DNA of 38,679 bases. Origin: Petrocella sp. FN5 (GTDB taxonomy: Bacteria; Bacillota; Clostridia; Lachnospirales; Vallitaleaceae). A model generated the notes under the pieces. That model searched no databases and was not told where the DNA came from. It saw only the letters and a program-made list of their open reading frames with translations. A program made the position numbers and the translations under genes. Below are positions 1 to 8,614 of the stretch, one piece after another. The stretch covers positions 1-38,679 of the forward strand of contig NZ_JARGDP010000026.1 in assembly GCF_029210395.1 (NCBI RefSeq). Direction: 5' to 3'. The number at the start of each line of letters is the position of its first letter. The first letter of the stretch is position 1.

Positions 1-98
1 GATTATACACCCAAATCGTGAAAGATTAAAGCCTTTCTAGATCATAAACACCTATGGGAGCTGAGTTTAGTGAAACTTAGTTTTGACCCTTTAACTAT
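1..98. repeat. Second, divergent copy of the MITE found at 29812-29930 (left end cut by window start)
   Basis: Positions 66-96 are identical over about 31 bases to the reverse complement of the left arm of the 119-bp element at 29812-29930, and weaker similarity continues leftward through TATGG and TCATAA to a CACCCA at 8-13, with nearly the same spacing as in the other copy. The outer end of the element is CCTTTAAC at about 90-97. The missing left arm would lie before the window. Identity and spacing are seen directly; calling it a MITE copy is inferred from the other copy, which has clear target duplications. Confidence 0.7.
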
Positions 99-106
99 GG
101 TATAAT
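77..106 (+). promoter_or_regulatory. Promoter of the NrdG-like gene, at the edge of the MITE copy
   Basis: An extended -10 (TGGTATAAT, 98-106) lies directly outside the MITE terminus. The only -35-like match at a usable distance (TTAGTT, 77-82, 18-bp spacer) is inside the element. The better looking TTGACC (83-88) is only 12 bp from the -10, so it cannot be its partner. Transcription would start near 113, about 40 bp before the ATG at 154. Confidence 0.5.
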
Positions 107-153
107 AATGTGGATGATAAATATTATGAAGAAAGAGAAAACAAGGTGGTTAT

Positions 154-795
154 ATGAACATAGCTGCATACATCAAGACCTCTATGGTTGACTTTGATGG
201 TCATCTGTCTGCAACGGTCTTTACAAAGGGCTGTAACATGATTTGTGACTATTGTCATAACAGAGATCTAAAGAACCAACCTTCTTTAATGGATGAAGAG
301 GAAGTTCTAAAACATCTAGATAAAAGGAAAGGCATACTAACAGGAGTTACCCTATCCGGTGGGGAACCTACTCTACAAGAAGATTTAATAGATTTTGTCA
401 CCAAGGTTAAGAACTTAGGTTATGCAATTAAGTTAGACACCAACGGATCTAACCCAGCGATGCTAAAAACCTTACACAGTTTAGGGTTGATTGATTATGT
501 GGCAATGGATCTAAAAACGGCGCCGTCCAACTACAGGAAACTTACCGGTATGGACTTTGAACAAGTTAGAGAAAGCTACGATTTTGTAAGAAACCTACAG
601 CACTATGAGTTTCGCACAACCATGTACCCCGAAGTAAGCTTTGAAGATGTAGGGATGCTTCTTAAGATGGTAGACAGAGGTCATTATGTATTACAGCAAT
701 ACAGGCCGAATCATAGCCATGCTCTAAAGCCTTATGAGGATCAAGAACTCTTAACATTTGCCAAAGTGAATGGTATTGCTATTAGAGGCATGTAA
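154..795 (+). CDS. Radical-SAM activating protein, anaerobic NrdG-like
   Basis: A 213-residue radical SAM protein. The cluster motif CNMICDYC (C-x3-C-x2-C, about residues 28-35) binds the 4Fe-4S/SAM centre, and GGEPTLQ (about 69-75) is the SAM-contacting glycine motif. The short length and the lack of extra ferredoxin cysteines fit the activase of anaerobic ribonucleotide reductase (NrdG class), which installs the glycyl radical on NrdD; an NrdD gene would be expected upstream, outside the window. Start chosen at ATG 154 behind AAGGTGG (143-149). The gene is followed at once by a terminator, so it ends its transcript. An unassigned radical-SAM activase is the alternative. Confidence 0.8.
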   Translation: MNIAAYIKTSMVDFDGHLSATVFTKGCNMICDYCHNRDLKNQPSLMDEEEVLKHLDKRKGILTGVTLSGGEPTLQEDLIDFVTKVKNLGYAIKLDTNGSNPAMLKTLHSLGLIDYVAMDLKTAPSNYRKLTGMDFEQVRESYDFVRNLQHYEFRTTMYPEVSFEDVGMLLKMVDRGHYVLQQYRPNHSHALKPYEDQELLTFAKVNGIAIRGM

Positions 796-800
796 AAATA

Positions 801-824
801 AAAAATAAGCTTTGGCTTATTTTT
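801..824 (+). terminator. Rho-independent terminator after the NrdG-like gene
   Basis: Ten-bp stem AAAAATAAGC / GCTTATTTTT with a TTTG loop; the 3' arm itself supplies the U-rich tail. It starts six bases after the stop codon. Confidence 0.8.
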
Positions 825-827
825 AAC

Positions 828-856
828 TTGATTATATAGTCATAAAGGACTATAAT
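828..856 (+). promoter_or_regulatory. Promoter of the GGDEF gene with an inverted repeat in its spacer
   Basis: TTGATT (828-833), 17-bp spacer, TATAAT (851-856). An inverted repeat TATAGTC (835-841) / GACTATA (848-854) sits in the spacer and runs into the -10, a position where a bound repressor would block RNA polymerase. The operator idea is inference; the promoter match is direct. Confidence 0.65.
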
Positions 857-924
857 ATAAAATAAAGGGTAGTTCTTTAGACCTGTATTAAATACAAGAA
901 AGAGGACTATTTAGGTAATCAGGC

Positions 925-2073
925 ATGAAATGGCTCAATGAATACTTCATATGCCTCATGGACAAAGACGAAAAAAAAGCCTTTGATCTAGAAGTGTTAA
1001 AACTGAATATACATCGTACCCGCATCCTATCGGCGCTCATCATTCTTTTAGAGGGTCTTTTTTTGCTGATTTCATTTGTACCGGTCTTACCCATAAACTA
1101 TGGTGACTACCTTCTTATTTATAGGAGCTTCTATATTTTTTTATTGGTCTATGCCGGCATCTATCTGTTTTGTATCACCCATACGAAGATTAGAAAAAAA
1201 CTCACCTATTCCTTTATGGAAAACTGGTTGGTCATCTCCGGATTTCTGCTCTTAATGTGGTCTATGGGGATAACATTAATCGATCAGATGCGTGATGTGC
1301 ATAACTTCACCTATTTTTTCATGCTCATGGCTTTTGCCTCTGCAACGGTTATTTCTCCAAACAAGAGTTTTTTTATCTATTTTGGTAACCATGCCTTATA
1401 TCTGATACTCCATCCAGTGGTTGGTCTATCAGGAGATCAGCTTGTAAGCAACATCTTTAATGCCTCTACAGTGGTCATAACTTCTTGGATTATCAGTGTT
1501 ATCTTCTATAAGTACCACCATAGAGACTTTGTAAAGCAACAGAAGATTATTGAACAGCAAAAAGCCTTAGAGCGTTTATCCTCAAGAGACCCACTCACCA
1601 ACCTATACAACCGAAGGAATCTAGATCATAAGCTTTTAGAGCATTATCAGAAGGCCGTTGAAGCCAAGACGCCTTTAACAGTGCTCATGGTGGATATAGA
1701 CTATTATAAAGGCTATAATGATAGTTACGGACATGTAAAAGGCGATAAGATTATTCAGATTGTCGCTCAGTATATCAAAACAATCGTTAGAGAACATGGC
1801 GGTTATGCTTGCAGGTATGGCGGCGATGAGATCTGTATGATTTTTAGTCAATTAAGTGAGGATCAATTAGAAGAAGTGAGAGAAAGGTTACATGAGGCCT
1901 TAAGAAGCGAAGCAATAGAAAACAAAGCTTCAAGGGTATCTGAGTATGTCACCATCAGCATAGGTGCTTATGCCAAGGTGCCAAAGAAGCATATGGATCC
2001 AATGGAATTTATTGCAAAGGCGGATGAAGACCTCTATGATGAAAAAGAAAGTCGTATTCAGATAAAAGTCTGA
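925..2073 (+). CDS. Membrane-bound GGDEF protein (putative diguanylate cyclase)
   Basis: 382 residues. The N-terminal half (about 30-200) has six hydrophobic segments, then a short helical linker and a GGDEF domain (about 215-375). GGDEF proteins make the second messenger c-di-GMP from two GTP. The signature reads RYGGDEI, with Ile for the usual Phe; the metal/GTP positions GGDE are kept, as are DPLTNLYNRR and the VDIDYYKGYND substrate region. The RxxD product-inhibition site normally found just before the signature is missing (REHG at that place). The sensor half matches no domain I can name. Ribosome site before ATG 925 is weak. Single gene between its own promoter (828-856) and terminator (2141-2187). 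Confidence 0.88.
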   Translation: MKWLNEYFICLMDKDEKKAFDLEVLKLNIHRTRILSALIILLEGLFLLISFVPVLPINYGDYLLIYRSFYIFLLVYAGIYLFCITHTKIRKKLTYSFMENWLVISGFLLLMWSMGITLIDQMRDVHNFTYFFMLMAFASATVISPNKSFFIYFGNHALYLILHPVVGLSGDQLVSNIFNASTVVITSWIISVIFYKYHHRDFVKQQKIIEQQKALERLSSRDPLTNLYNRRNLDHKLLEHYQKAVEAKTPLTVLMVDIDYYKGYNDSYGHVKGDKIIQIVAQYIKTIVREHGGYACRYGGDEICMIFSQLSEDQLEEVRERLHEALRSEAIENKASRVSEYVTISIGAYAKVPKKHMDPMEFIAKADEDLYDEKESRIQIKV

Positions 2074-2140
2074 TTTCCCATACTCATTAAGATATTAGTT
2101 CATACTGGATTACAATACCTCTTATAAGATTTATTTCACT

Positions 2141-2187
2141 GAAAGCATTCTTTCATTAGAAAATGGAAAGAATGCTTTCTTTTTTTT
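2141..2187 (+). terminator. Strong rho-independent terminator after the GGDEF gene
   Basis: Perfect 14-bp stem GAAAGCATTCTTTC (2141-2154) / GAAAGAATGCTTTC (2166-2179), 11-base loop, then a run of Ts to 2187. Confidence 0.92.
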
Positions 2188-2234
2188 AAAACCATTTTAA
2201 TATTTTATTAATGGATTAATCCGGTCTCAAGTGG

Positions 2235-2259
2235 TAGAATGATTAAAAATGAACGGAGG
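2235..2259 (+). promoter_or_regulatory. -10 box and ribosome site that fix the TetR start
   Basis: A -10-like TAGAAT (2235-2240) overlaps the earliest in-frame ATG (2239), so that ATG would not be in the message. A clean CGGAGG (2254-2259) lies nine bases before GTG 2269. No good -35 is visible (TGGATT at 2212-2217). Confidence 0.5.
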
Positions 2260-2268
2260 TTTATTATT

Positions 2269-2958
2269 GTGCAAATATTAAAAGACGACCAGCGGACTAA
2301 GATTCATCAAGCCGCCATAGATGCTTTCATTAGAGATGGTTATCAGAAAGCATCCATGCGTGGCATAGCAGAATCAGCCGGCATGTCCGTAGGCAATTTA
2401 TATCGTTATTTCAAGAACAAGGAAGACCTGTTTGCCCATCTGGTCAAGCCTCTAATTGAAGTTTTTCTAGCTTGTGAAGATCAACCCTTTAAGCCTCAGC
2501 TGTTAGAAGTTAACATTCTTGAGAATTCAGCCATCATGGACATGATCATGAACGCCAGAATTGAATATAGACAAGAATTGTTTATTTTATTTCTTAGGGC
2601 AGAGGGTTCTCCATACGAAGGTGCAAAAGATCGATTGAAAAGTCACATAGAGGAACAATCAAGGATGTTACTAGAGGAACTATCCATTGGCGAGACTGAG
2701 ATTATTAAGAGTAGACTTTTAATCACAGCTGTATCCACCGCCATGGTAGAATCTTTTTGCATTATATTGGAAGAAGCTAAAGATGACAAAGAATTTATTT
2801 ACAGTTTACTAGAACTTACAGAGTTCGGCCTTAAGCCGGCACTTAGGAATCTAATCGCCATTAAGAACAAGGAGACCAATTTTAGGAGGATCAACGATGA
2901 AGAAGTTCGTGAGTTTTGCAATCATTTTAATCATCATAGTCGCAGTCATTGCACCTAG
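2269..2958 (+). CDS. TetR-family repressor of the efflux operon
   Basis: 229 residues from GTG 2269. The N-terminal helix-turn-helix is typical TetR: a helix with AAIDAFIRDGYQKASM, then RGIAESAGMSVGNLYRYF and KNKEDLF (about residues 15-55). The rest is the all-helical ligand-binding domain, which is not conserved between members. It directly precedes the RND adaptor gene, whose start (2897) lies inside its 3' end in another frame, so regulator and pump are co-transcribed. Autorepression with induction by a pump substrate is the usual arrangement; inferred here. An upstream ATG at 2239 is possible but overlaps the probable -10. Confidence 0.88.
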   Translation: MQILKDDQRTKIHQAAIDAFIRDGYQKASMRGIAESAGMSVGNLYRYFKNKEDLFAHLVKPLIEVFLACEDQPFKPQLLEVNILENSAIMDMIMNARIEYRQELFILFLRAEGSPYEGAKDRLKSHIEEQSRMLLEELSIGETEIIKSRLLITAVSTAMVESFCIILEEAKDDKEFIYSLLELTEFGLKPALRNLIAIKNKETNFRRINDEEVREFCNHFNHHSRSHCT

Positions 2959-4159
2959 GGTGCTAAGTATCATTAATAAGGAAAGCGCAGAAGGAGAGCC
3001 TATTACTGAAGTCGCTGTCTCAGGTCAACAGGTTATGCGAGGCGACTTAAGCAATTATGTTGAGCTTATTGGATCAACCAGAGCTAAGAACGCTGTCAAC
3101 ATTATGCCGGCCATACCTGCCAAGGTAGAAAAAGTATCGGTGGTAGTTGGCGACTTTGTAGAGGAGGGGGAACTGCTTTTCACCTTAGAAGAAACCTCTA
3201 TAAGAGATCAAGTGAACCAAGCAGAGATTGCCGTATCCATGGCACAAGTCGGTGTGAAAAATGCACAAGCAGGCATCAATCAAGCACAGATAGGCTATGA
3301 GCTTAGTCAAAGCAACTACAGCATGCAATATGACAGCTATGCGTTTGGGGCTTCTAATCTGGAAAAATATGAAACCCTATTTGAAGAAGGGGTCATATCA
3401 GAATCAGAGCTAGAACAAGCCAGACTTCAATCTCAACCGGAGACCTTATCCGTTCTTGAGAAACAATTAGAACAATCCAAATCAACAATCAACCAGGCGC
3501 AGATTGGCGTAGAAAGTGCCAATGCTAGCCTAAGACAAGCCCAGGAAGGTCTAAGACAAGCCAGAGAGATGCTAAAAGACATGACCATGACAGCGCCGAT
3601 TAGTGGCTATGTCACTATGTCTAATATTAGTGATAATAACTATGCTTCCAATACCCAACCGGCTATTGTTATTGAAGACATCAATGAGATTATTGTGGAC
3701 GCCAGTGTAACAGAGAGCCTCATCAACCAACTCAGCTTAGGTGCAACAGTAGATGTCAAGCTAGATGCCATAAGTGATCAAATCTTTAAAGGAACCATTG
3801 ACACCATTAGCACCTCAGCGGATCAAAGAACATTGCTTTATCCATTGACCATTAGATTAGAGAACGCAGACCAAAAGATTAAGCCGGGTATGTTTGCTAC
3901 GGTGATCATATTAACAGAAGAGAAAGCAGATACTTTATATGTACCATCTGAAGCCGTACTCCTAAGAGACAATCTTTACTATGTCTATGTAGAGCGAGAA
4001 GGCGGTACAGCCTTGCGCCTTGAAGTAAAAATCGGCATTGATACCGGCCACCATACAGAGATCTTAGATGGAGTTGTGCTAGAAGATGTGGTCATTACTA
4101 AAGGCATAGGTCTCATTGACGATAACAGCAGAATCAAAGTAATAAGGAGTGATCAATAA
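2897..4159 (+). CDS. RND efflux periplasmic-adaptor-type (HlyD/AcrA family) subunit
   Basis: 420 residues. One N-terminal membrane anchor (about 4-24), a lipoyl half-motif around VEKVSVVVGDFVEEGE, a long Gln/Ala-rich coiled-coil hairpin (about 95-220), the second lipoyl half around MTAPISGYVTMS, then beta-barrel and membrane-proximal domains with KPGMFATVII. These proteins hold the RND pump and shape the exit path; in a Gram-positive cell there is no outer-membrane channel. AGGAGG (2883-2888) precedes ATG 2897. It overlaps tetR by 62 bases and its stop overlaps the pump start (TAATG), so translation is coupled. Confidence 0.9.
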   Translation: MKKFVSFAIILIIIVAVIAPRVLSIINKESAEGEPITEVAVSGQQVMRGDLSNYVELIGSTRAKNAVNIMPAIPAKVEKVSVVVGDFVEEGELLFTLEETSIRDQVNQAEIAVSMAQVGVKNAQAGINQAQIGYELSQSNYSMQYDSYAFGASNLEKYETLFEEGVISESELEQARLQSQPETLSVLEKQLEQSKSTINQAQIGVESANASLRQAQEGLRQAREMLKDMTMTAPISGYVTMSNISDNNYASNTQPAIVIEDINEIIVDASVTESLINQLSLGATVDVKLDAISDQIFKGTIDTISTSADQRTLLYPLTIRLENADQKIKPGMFATVIILTEEKADTLYVPSEAVLLRDNLYYVYVEREGGTALRLEVKIGIDTGHHTEILDGVVLEDVVITKGIGLIDDNSRIKVIRSDQ

Positions 4160-7100
4160 TGAACTTTTCATCATTTTCCGTAAAAAGACCGGTCACAACG
4201 GTCATGTTCGTATTGATCGTTGTGCTCCTTGGGTTTGTTTCTCTAACCAGAATACCCATTGACCTTTATCCTAATATAGAAGTACCCGTTGCCATCATTC
4301 AGACCAACTATCCCAATGTATCACCGGAAGAGATTGAGAATCTTGTCACCAGACCGATTGAAGAAGCCGTTGGTACCGTCTCAAATATTGACATGATTCA
4401 GTCCATTACTTCAGAAGGGTCCTCCGTCGTTGTGGTTGTCTTCAATTTTGGCACAGACATGGACTTTGCCACCTTGGATATGCGTGAGAAGGTAGACATG
4501 GTCAAAGGCTTTTTGCCGGATGGTGCCTCCACACCTATGGTCCTACAGATTGATATCAACGCTACCGCTGTAGTCCAAGCAGCCTTATCCGGTGCGGACG
4601 TTGCTACTTTATACGAGTACGCAGATTCCACCATTAGACCGGCACTTGAACGTATTGAAGGGGTTGCATCTGTCAGTGTTGACGGTGGTTACACCAATTA
4701 TGTTTCTGTTCGTGTGGATACAGGTATGTTGAGCAATTATGGTTTAACCATTGACCAAATTGCCGGTATCTTAGCAGCTGAGAACATTAACCTACCGGCT
4801 GGCTCTGTTAACAAAGGGGATAAAGAACTACTCCTAAGAACCGTTGGTGAGTTTTCATCACTAGGTGATATTAGACAAACACCCATAACATTGCCGTCTG
4901 GGGGTGTAATACGTCTATCAGATGTTGCAACGGTCAATCTAACCAATGAAGATCTAAGTTCAATTACCAAAGTAGATGGCAAGTCAGCGGTCAGCATCTC
5001 CATTCAAAAGCAATCCGGAACCAATACGGTAGCTGTTGCAGGTGAGATCAACAAGGTCTTAGATGAGATTGGCAGTACCACAGCCTACGATTTGAAAGTG
5101 GTAGTGGATCAGTCTGACTTCATTAACCAAGCCATTGCAAGGGTTGGGTCTAACGCCTTGATTGGTGGACTCCTTGCGGTTATGGTACTCTTCATTTTCC
5201 TAAGAAGTATAAGGAGTACGATTATCATTGGCTTGTCCATGCCCATATCCATTATTGCAACAGGCATACTCTTATACTTTAACGACATTACCCTGAACAT
5301 GATGACCCTTGGAGGCATCACCCTCGGCGTCGGGATGCTGGTGGACAACTCGGTTGTTGTTCTAGAGAACATCTACCGGTTTGTTCAAGAAGGCCATAAT
5401 AGATTCGAAGCCGCCATCATGGGGGCAAAAGAAGTGGCCATGGCCGTTACCGCCTCAACCTTAACCACAGTAGCTGTGTTTTTACCCATGGTCTTTATAG
5501 AAGGCATTACTTCCATCATGTTTAGAGAGTTTGCTTTAACAGTCACCTTTTCTCTCTTATCCTCCTTGGTGGTATCCCTAACCTTGATTCCCATGTTATC
5601 CTCCAAGCTTCTGATTGTAGATGAGTTTCAGGGCAAGCACCATGAGAACAAGTTTAAGTTTATCGGATGGTTACTAGATCATGTGGATAATCTATATAAA
5701 AGCCTTGATAATAGTTATAGAAAAGCCCTTGACTGGAGCTTGAAGCATAGAAAAATAGTTGTCTTCACAGCCATCACCATTATGATACTGAGTATTGTTT
5801 CGCTTACTTTTGTAGGTATGGAATTCATGCCGGAATCCGATGAAGGTGCCTTTAGCATTTCCGTAACTCTGGAAGATGGTGCTAAAACAGAAGAAACCAG
5901 TGCCGCCATGGATGACATAGTAAACCGTATCATTGAGTTGGAGAGCATCGATTATATCTTTAGCTCTACTTCCGGTGGGAACTTTGTCATAGCCGGTCAG
6001 AACCAAGGCACCATAACCGGCGCCCTCGTACCACTAGATCAAAGAGAAGACAGTGTCTTTGATGTCGTGGTTCAAGTAGAAGCATTAATCAAAGACATAC
6101 CCGGTGTCAAGACCAGTGTAGCAGCGGTGAGCCAGTCCGGTATGATGACAGGTGGCGGATCCGCCATAGCCATCAGCATCAAAGGCAAAGAGTTGGATGT
6201 CCTTGAAGACATCGCAGGCGACATGGTGGAAATCGGACAGACCATTGAAGGAACAAGGAATGTCAGCTCCTCATTAGAGTCGGCCAGCCCTCAAGTGGAG
6301 ATCGCCCTCAAGCGTAACAACGCGTCTAGATTCGGCTTAACCACCGCGCAAGTATCTAGTCAAGTCAAGACCATGCTAGACGGTCGTGTGGCCACCAGAT
6401 ATAAGCTAGAAGGCAATGAAGTGGACGTGGTTATAGAAGGTGACACCAGATACAAAGACAGCATTGAGAGCTTGAAACAAATGGAGATCCACTCGCCTAT
6501 GGGGACCTCTGTACCACTTGATGCCATTGCCACCATCACCATAGACACAGGCGCTATATCTATCTTCCGAGAAGACTTAGTTAGAACCGTAACCGTCAGT
6601 GCCGGTACTTATGGGAGAGATCTTGCCGCCGTGGTCAAAGACTATGAAGCCGCTGTAGCAGAGCTTGAGATTCCGGCCGGTTATACTTTTAGCTTCGGAG
6701 GTGCCAATCAAGACATGATAGAAGCCTTCGCAGACTTAGGGCTGGCACTTATACTGGCGGTACTCTTGGTCTATATGATTATAGCGGCTCAATTTGAATC
6801 TCTATTGACCCCGTTTATCATTATGTTCTCAATACCACTGGCTTTTGCAGGTGGACTCATTGCCCTTTTCATTACCTATAGAACCCTCAACATCACTTCC
6901 ATCATCGGATTCATTATGCTATCTGGGATTGTGGTTAACAACGCCATCGTTCTTCTAGATTACATCGGTACCAGAAGAAAGATGGGAGAAGACCGTACAA
7001 CAGCCATTCTCACAGCAGGACCTATTCGTTTACGCCCCATATTGATGACCTCCATGACCACCATACTTGGCCTCTTGCCTTTATCACTGGGCATCGGCGA

Positions 7101-7257
7101 AGGGGCGGAATTACAAGCTTCCATGGGTACCGTTGTCATCGGCGGCCTCTTGCTCTCATCCTTATTGACTTTGGTATTCATACCCGTTGTTTATTCCATA
7201 TTTGATGATTGGCATATGAAGTTTGTAAGTAGGAAGAAAAAAGCAGTAGAAGCATAG
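4159..7257 (+). CDS. RND multidrug efflux transporter (AcrB/SwrC-like)
   Basis: 1032 residues, the full length for the HAE/AcrB family: 12 membrane helices in two halves, each with a large external loop. RPVTTVMFV begins helix 1; helix 4 carries GMLVDNSVVVLEN, which aligns with the proton-relay LVDD of AcrB but with Asn as second residue, common in Firmicute members. The second half repeats the fold (AAQFESLLTPFIIMFSIPL, then SGIVVNNAIVLLDYI). Driven by the proton gradient, it exports amphipathic drugs, detergents or lipopeptides; substrate unknown. Translationally coupled to the adaptor. No terminator is obvious after it; a large inverted repeat starts 33 bases downstream. Confidence 0.95.
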   Translation: MNFSSFSVKRPVTTVMFVLIVVLLGFVSLTRIPIDLYPNIEVPVAIIQTNYPNVSPEEIENLVTRPIEEAVGTVSNIDMIQSITSEGSSVVVVVFNFGTDMDFATLDMREKVDMVKGFLPDGASTPMVLQIDINATAVVQAALSGADVATLYEYADSTIRPALERIEGVASVSVDGGYTNYVSVRVDTGMLSNYGLTIDQIAGILAAENINLPAGSVNKGDKELLLRTVGEFSSLGDIRQTPITLPSGGVIRLSDVATVNLTNEDLSSITKVDGKSAVSISIQKQSGTNTVAVAGEINKVLDEIGSTTAYDLKVVVDQSDFINQAIARVGSNALIGGLLAVMVLFIFLRSIRSTIIIGLSMPISIIATGILLYFNDITLNMMTLGGITLGVGMLVDNSVVVLENIYRFVQEGHNRFEAAIMGAKEVAMAVTASTLTTVAVFLPMVFIEGITSIMFREFALTVTFSLLSSLVVSLTLIPMLSSKLLIVDEFQGKHHENKFKFIGWLLDHVDNLYKSLDNSYRKALDWSLKHRKIVVFTAITIMILSIVSLTFVGMEFMPESDEGAFSISVTLEDGAKTEETSAAMDDIVNRIIELESIDYIFSSTSGGNFVIAGQNQGTITGALVPLDQREDSVFDVVVQVEALIKDIPGVKTSVAAVSQSGMMTGGGSAIAISIKGKELDVLEDIAGDMVEIGQTIEGTRNVSSSLESASPQVEIALKRNNASRFGLTTAQVSSQVKTMLDGRVATRYKLEGNEVDVVIEGDTRYKDSIESLKQMEIHSPMGTSVPLDAIATITIDTGAISIFREDLVRTVTVSAGTYGRDLAAVVKDYEAAVAELEIPAGYTFSFGGANQDMIEAFADLGLALILAVLLVYMIIAAQFESLLTPFIIMFSIPLAFAGGLIALFITYRTLNITSIIGFIMLSGIVVNNAIVLLDYIGTRRKMGEDRTTAILTAGPIRLRPILMTSMTTILGLLPLSLGIGEGAELQASMGTVVIGGLLLSSLLTLVFIPVVYSIFDDWHMKFVSRKKKAVEA

Positions 7258-7289
7258 AAATATGTCTCCCGGACCTTCATTAGGACTTG

Positions 7290-7354
7290 TATATTATTAC
7301 AATATGTGATATCATTAATCTAAAGGATAATGATTATCACATATTAATAATATA
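7290..7354. repeat. Long inverted repeat containing a Fur-like box
   Basis: Arms 7290-7317 and 7328-7354 are near-perfect inverted copies (TATATTATT..AATATGTGAT..ATCATTA against its complement, with small bulges), with a 10-base centre. It separates the RND operon from the second export operon. It could act as a terminator-like hairpin, an operator or a small palindromic repeat. The arms are seen directly; the role is open. Confidence 0.75.
7325..7339 (+). promoter_or_regulatory. Fur/PerR-type 7-1-7 operator candidate
   Basis: GGATAATGATTATCA matches 14 of 15 positions of the Gram-positive 7-1-7 consensus TGATAATnATTATCA. It lies 43 bases before the ATG at 7382, in the right place to control the export operon 7382-10603. 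The consensus is shared by Fur, PerR and Zur, so the metal cannot be told from the site. Confidence 0.55.
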
Positions 7355-7381
7355 CCCATGAAGGTTAAGGGAGGCTTTTTT

Positions 7382-8614
7382 ATGAAGAAAAAAACAATAA
7401 TTGCTAGTGTGGTGGTTCTGCTGATTCTGGTATCTGCTTATAGTTTGTGGGCAAACAACAATAGGCCACCTGTAGCTCGGACATATACAGTTTTGGAAGG
7501 TCCATATGAAGAAGTAGTCAGTGCCTTAGGTTACGTGGACTACGAAAAAGAAGTGATTGTAAGCACTCAAGTCGGTGGCATCATTCGTGAAGTGGCTAAG
7601 AAAGCCGGTGAACGCGTTGAGATAGAGAACAGGCTTATAAGCATTGATGACAATGACGCTAAGAATGTATACGATAATTTACAGACATCTCTTAAGTTGG
7701 CCCAAGCCAGATTAGCCGATTATCAATCCGGCTATGGTAACAATAGAAACAGTGTTGCTCTGCAAAGAGAAGTACTTGGTAAAGAAAGAGCCGGCATAGA
7801 ACTTTCCATGGCTCAACTCATGGATCAGATCAATCAGACAGAGATCTTGGTCGATGAAGGCATCAGCCCAAGACTAGAACTGGATAAATTATTAGAACAA
7901 CAAGCGCTACTGGACCAATCTATGAAAACGGTTGAAGCCAGACAGAGAGCTTTAGCAGATCCAAGCTATACAGCAAGTGAACTGGCTGCATCTATAGAAG
8001 CGGCCAAAGACAGCATCAGAAGACAAGAAGAAGACCTTGAGAAATATAATATCAAAGCCCCCATATCCGGCATCATCTTAGAGACTTATGTTAAGGAAGG
8101 TGAGTTGGTTGGTCCCGGGCAGAACATCATGAAAATCGCTTCAGACAGTAGAAAATTTGTTGTGGTAGCATTGGATGAACGTTATTTGTCAAGCATCAGT
8201 GTAGATCAAGAAGCCTTGTTGGTATCGGATCAACTTAGAGCAAAAGGGCGCATCCATGAAATAGCACCGTCTATTAACAGAGAGACTGGCACCGTAGACA
8301 TCAAAGTGGAGATTCTGGATAACTTAGAAGCTTTTTTGCAGAACATGACGATTCGTGTGGATTTGGCTACCGTTACGTTTGAAAATGCCCTAACGATACC
8401 CGGCAATTACTTGGTTGAAAATGGCGGGTTGGGTGTATATATCCAAAATGAAGCCAAACAAGTAGAGGCGGTTGATATAGAAGTATATAACAAGAACTTG
8501 CCGACGGTCTATGTAACAAATGGCCTGAAGAAGGGTATGATGATCCTTGAGCCTGAAGGCTTAGAGGAAGGTATGGCGGTCGAGCTTAAGACAGAAGGGG
8601 TGGATGGACCATGA
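7382..8614 (+). CDS. Membrane-fusion (HlyD/MacA-like) adaptor of an ABC exporter
   Basis: 410 residues from ATG 7382, chosen because GGGAGG (7370-7375) is placed for it; an earlier in-frame ATG at 7358 would put the ribosome site inside the gene. An N-terminal anchor (about 5-24) is followed by a lipoyl half (VSTQVGGIIREVAKKAGERVE), a coiled coil (about 95-220), the second lipoyl half (KAPISGIILETYVKEGELV) and barrel domains. With the next two genes it forms a MacAB-like export system. Its stop overlaps the permease start (ATGA). A Fur-like box lies upstream. Confidence 0.9.
   Translation: MKKKTIIASVVVLLILVSAYSLWANNNRPPVARTYTVLEGPYEEVVSALGYVDYEKEVIVSTQVGGIIREVAKKAGERVEIENRLISIDDNDAKNVYDNLQTSLKLAQARLADYQSGYGNNRNSVALQREVLGKERAGIELSMAQLMDQINQTEILVDEGISPRLELDKLLEQQALLDQSMKTVEARQRALADPSYTASELAASIEAAKDSIRRQEEDLEKYNIKAPISGIILETYVKEGELVGPGQNIMKIASDSRKFVVVALDERYLSSISVDQEALLVSDQLRAKGRIHEIAPSINRETGTVDIKVEILDNLEAFLQNMTIRVDLATVTFENALTIPGNYLVENGGLGVYIQNEAKQVEAVDIEVYNKNLPTVYVTNGLKKGMMILEPEGLEEGMAVELKTEGVDGP

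Noticed and set aside
2-40. Short open tail ending HPNRERLKPF and a stop, as the end of an upstream gene
   Set aside because: The stretch aligns, though weakly, with the centre of the MITE, and the tail resembles no NrdD ending I know.
5692-6006. Minus-strand frames inside the RND pump gene
   Set aside because: The plus-strand gene is full length and well conserved; these frames have no ribosome sites.
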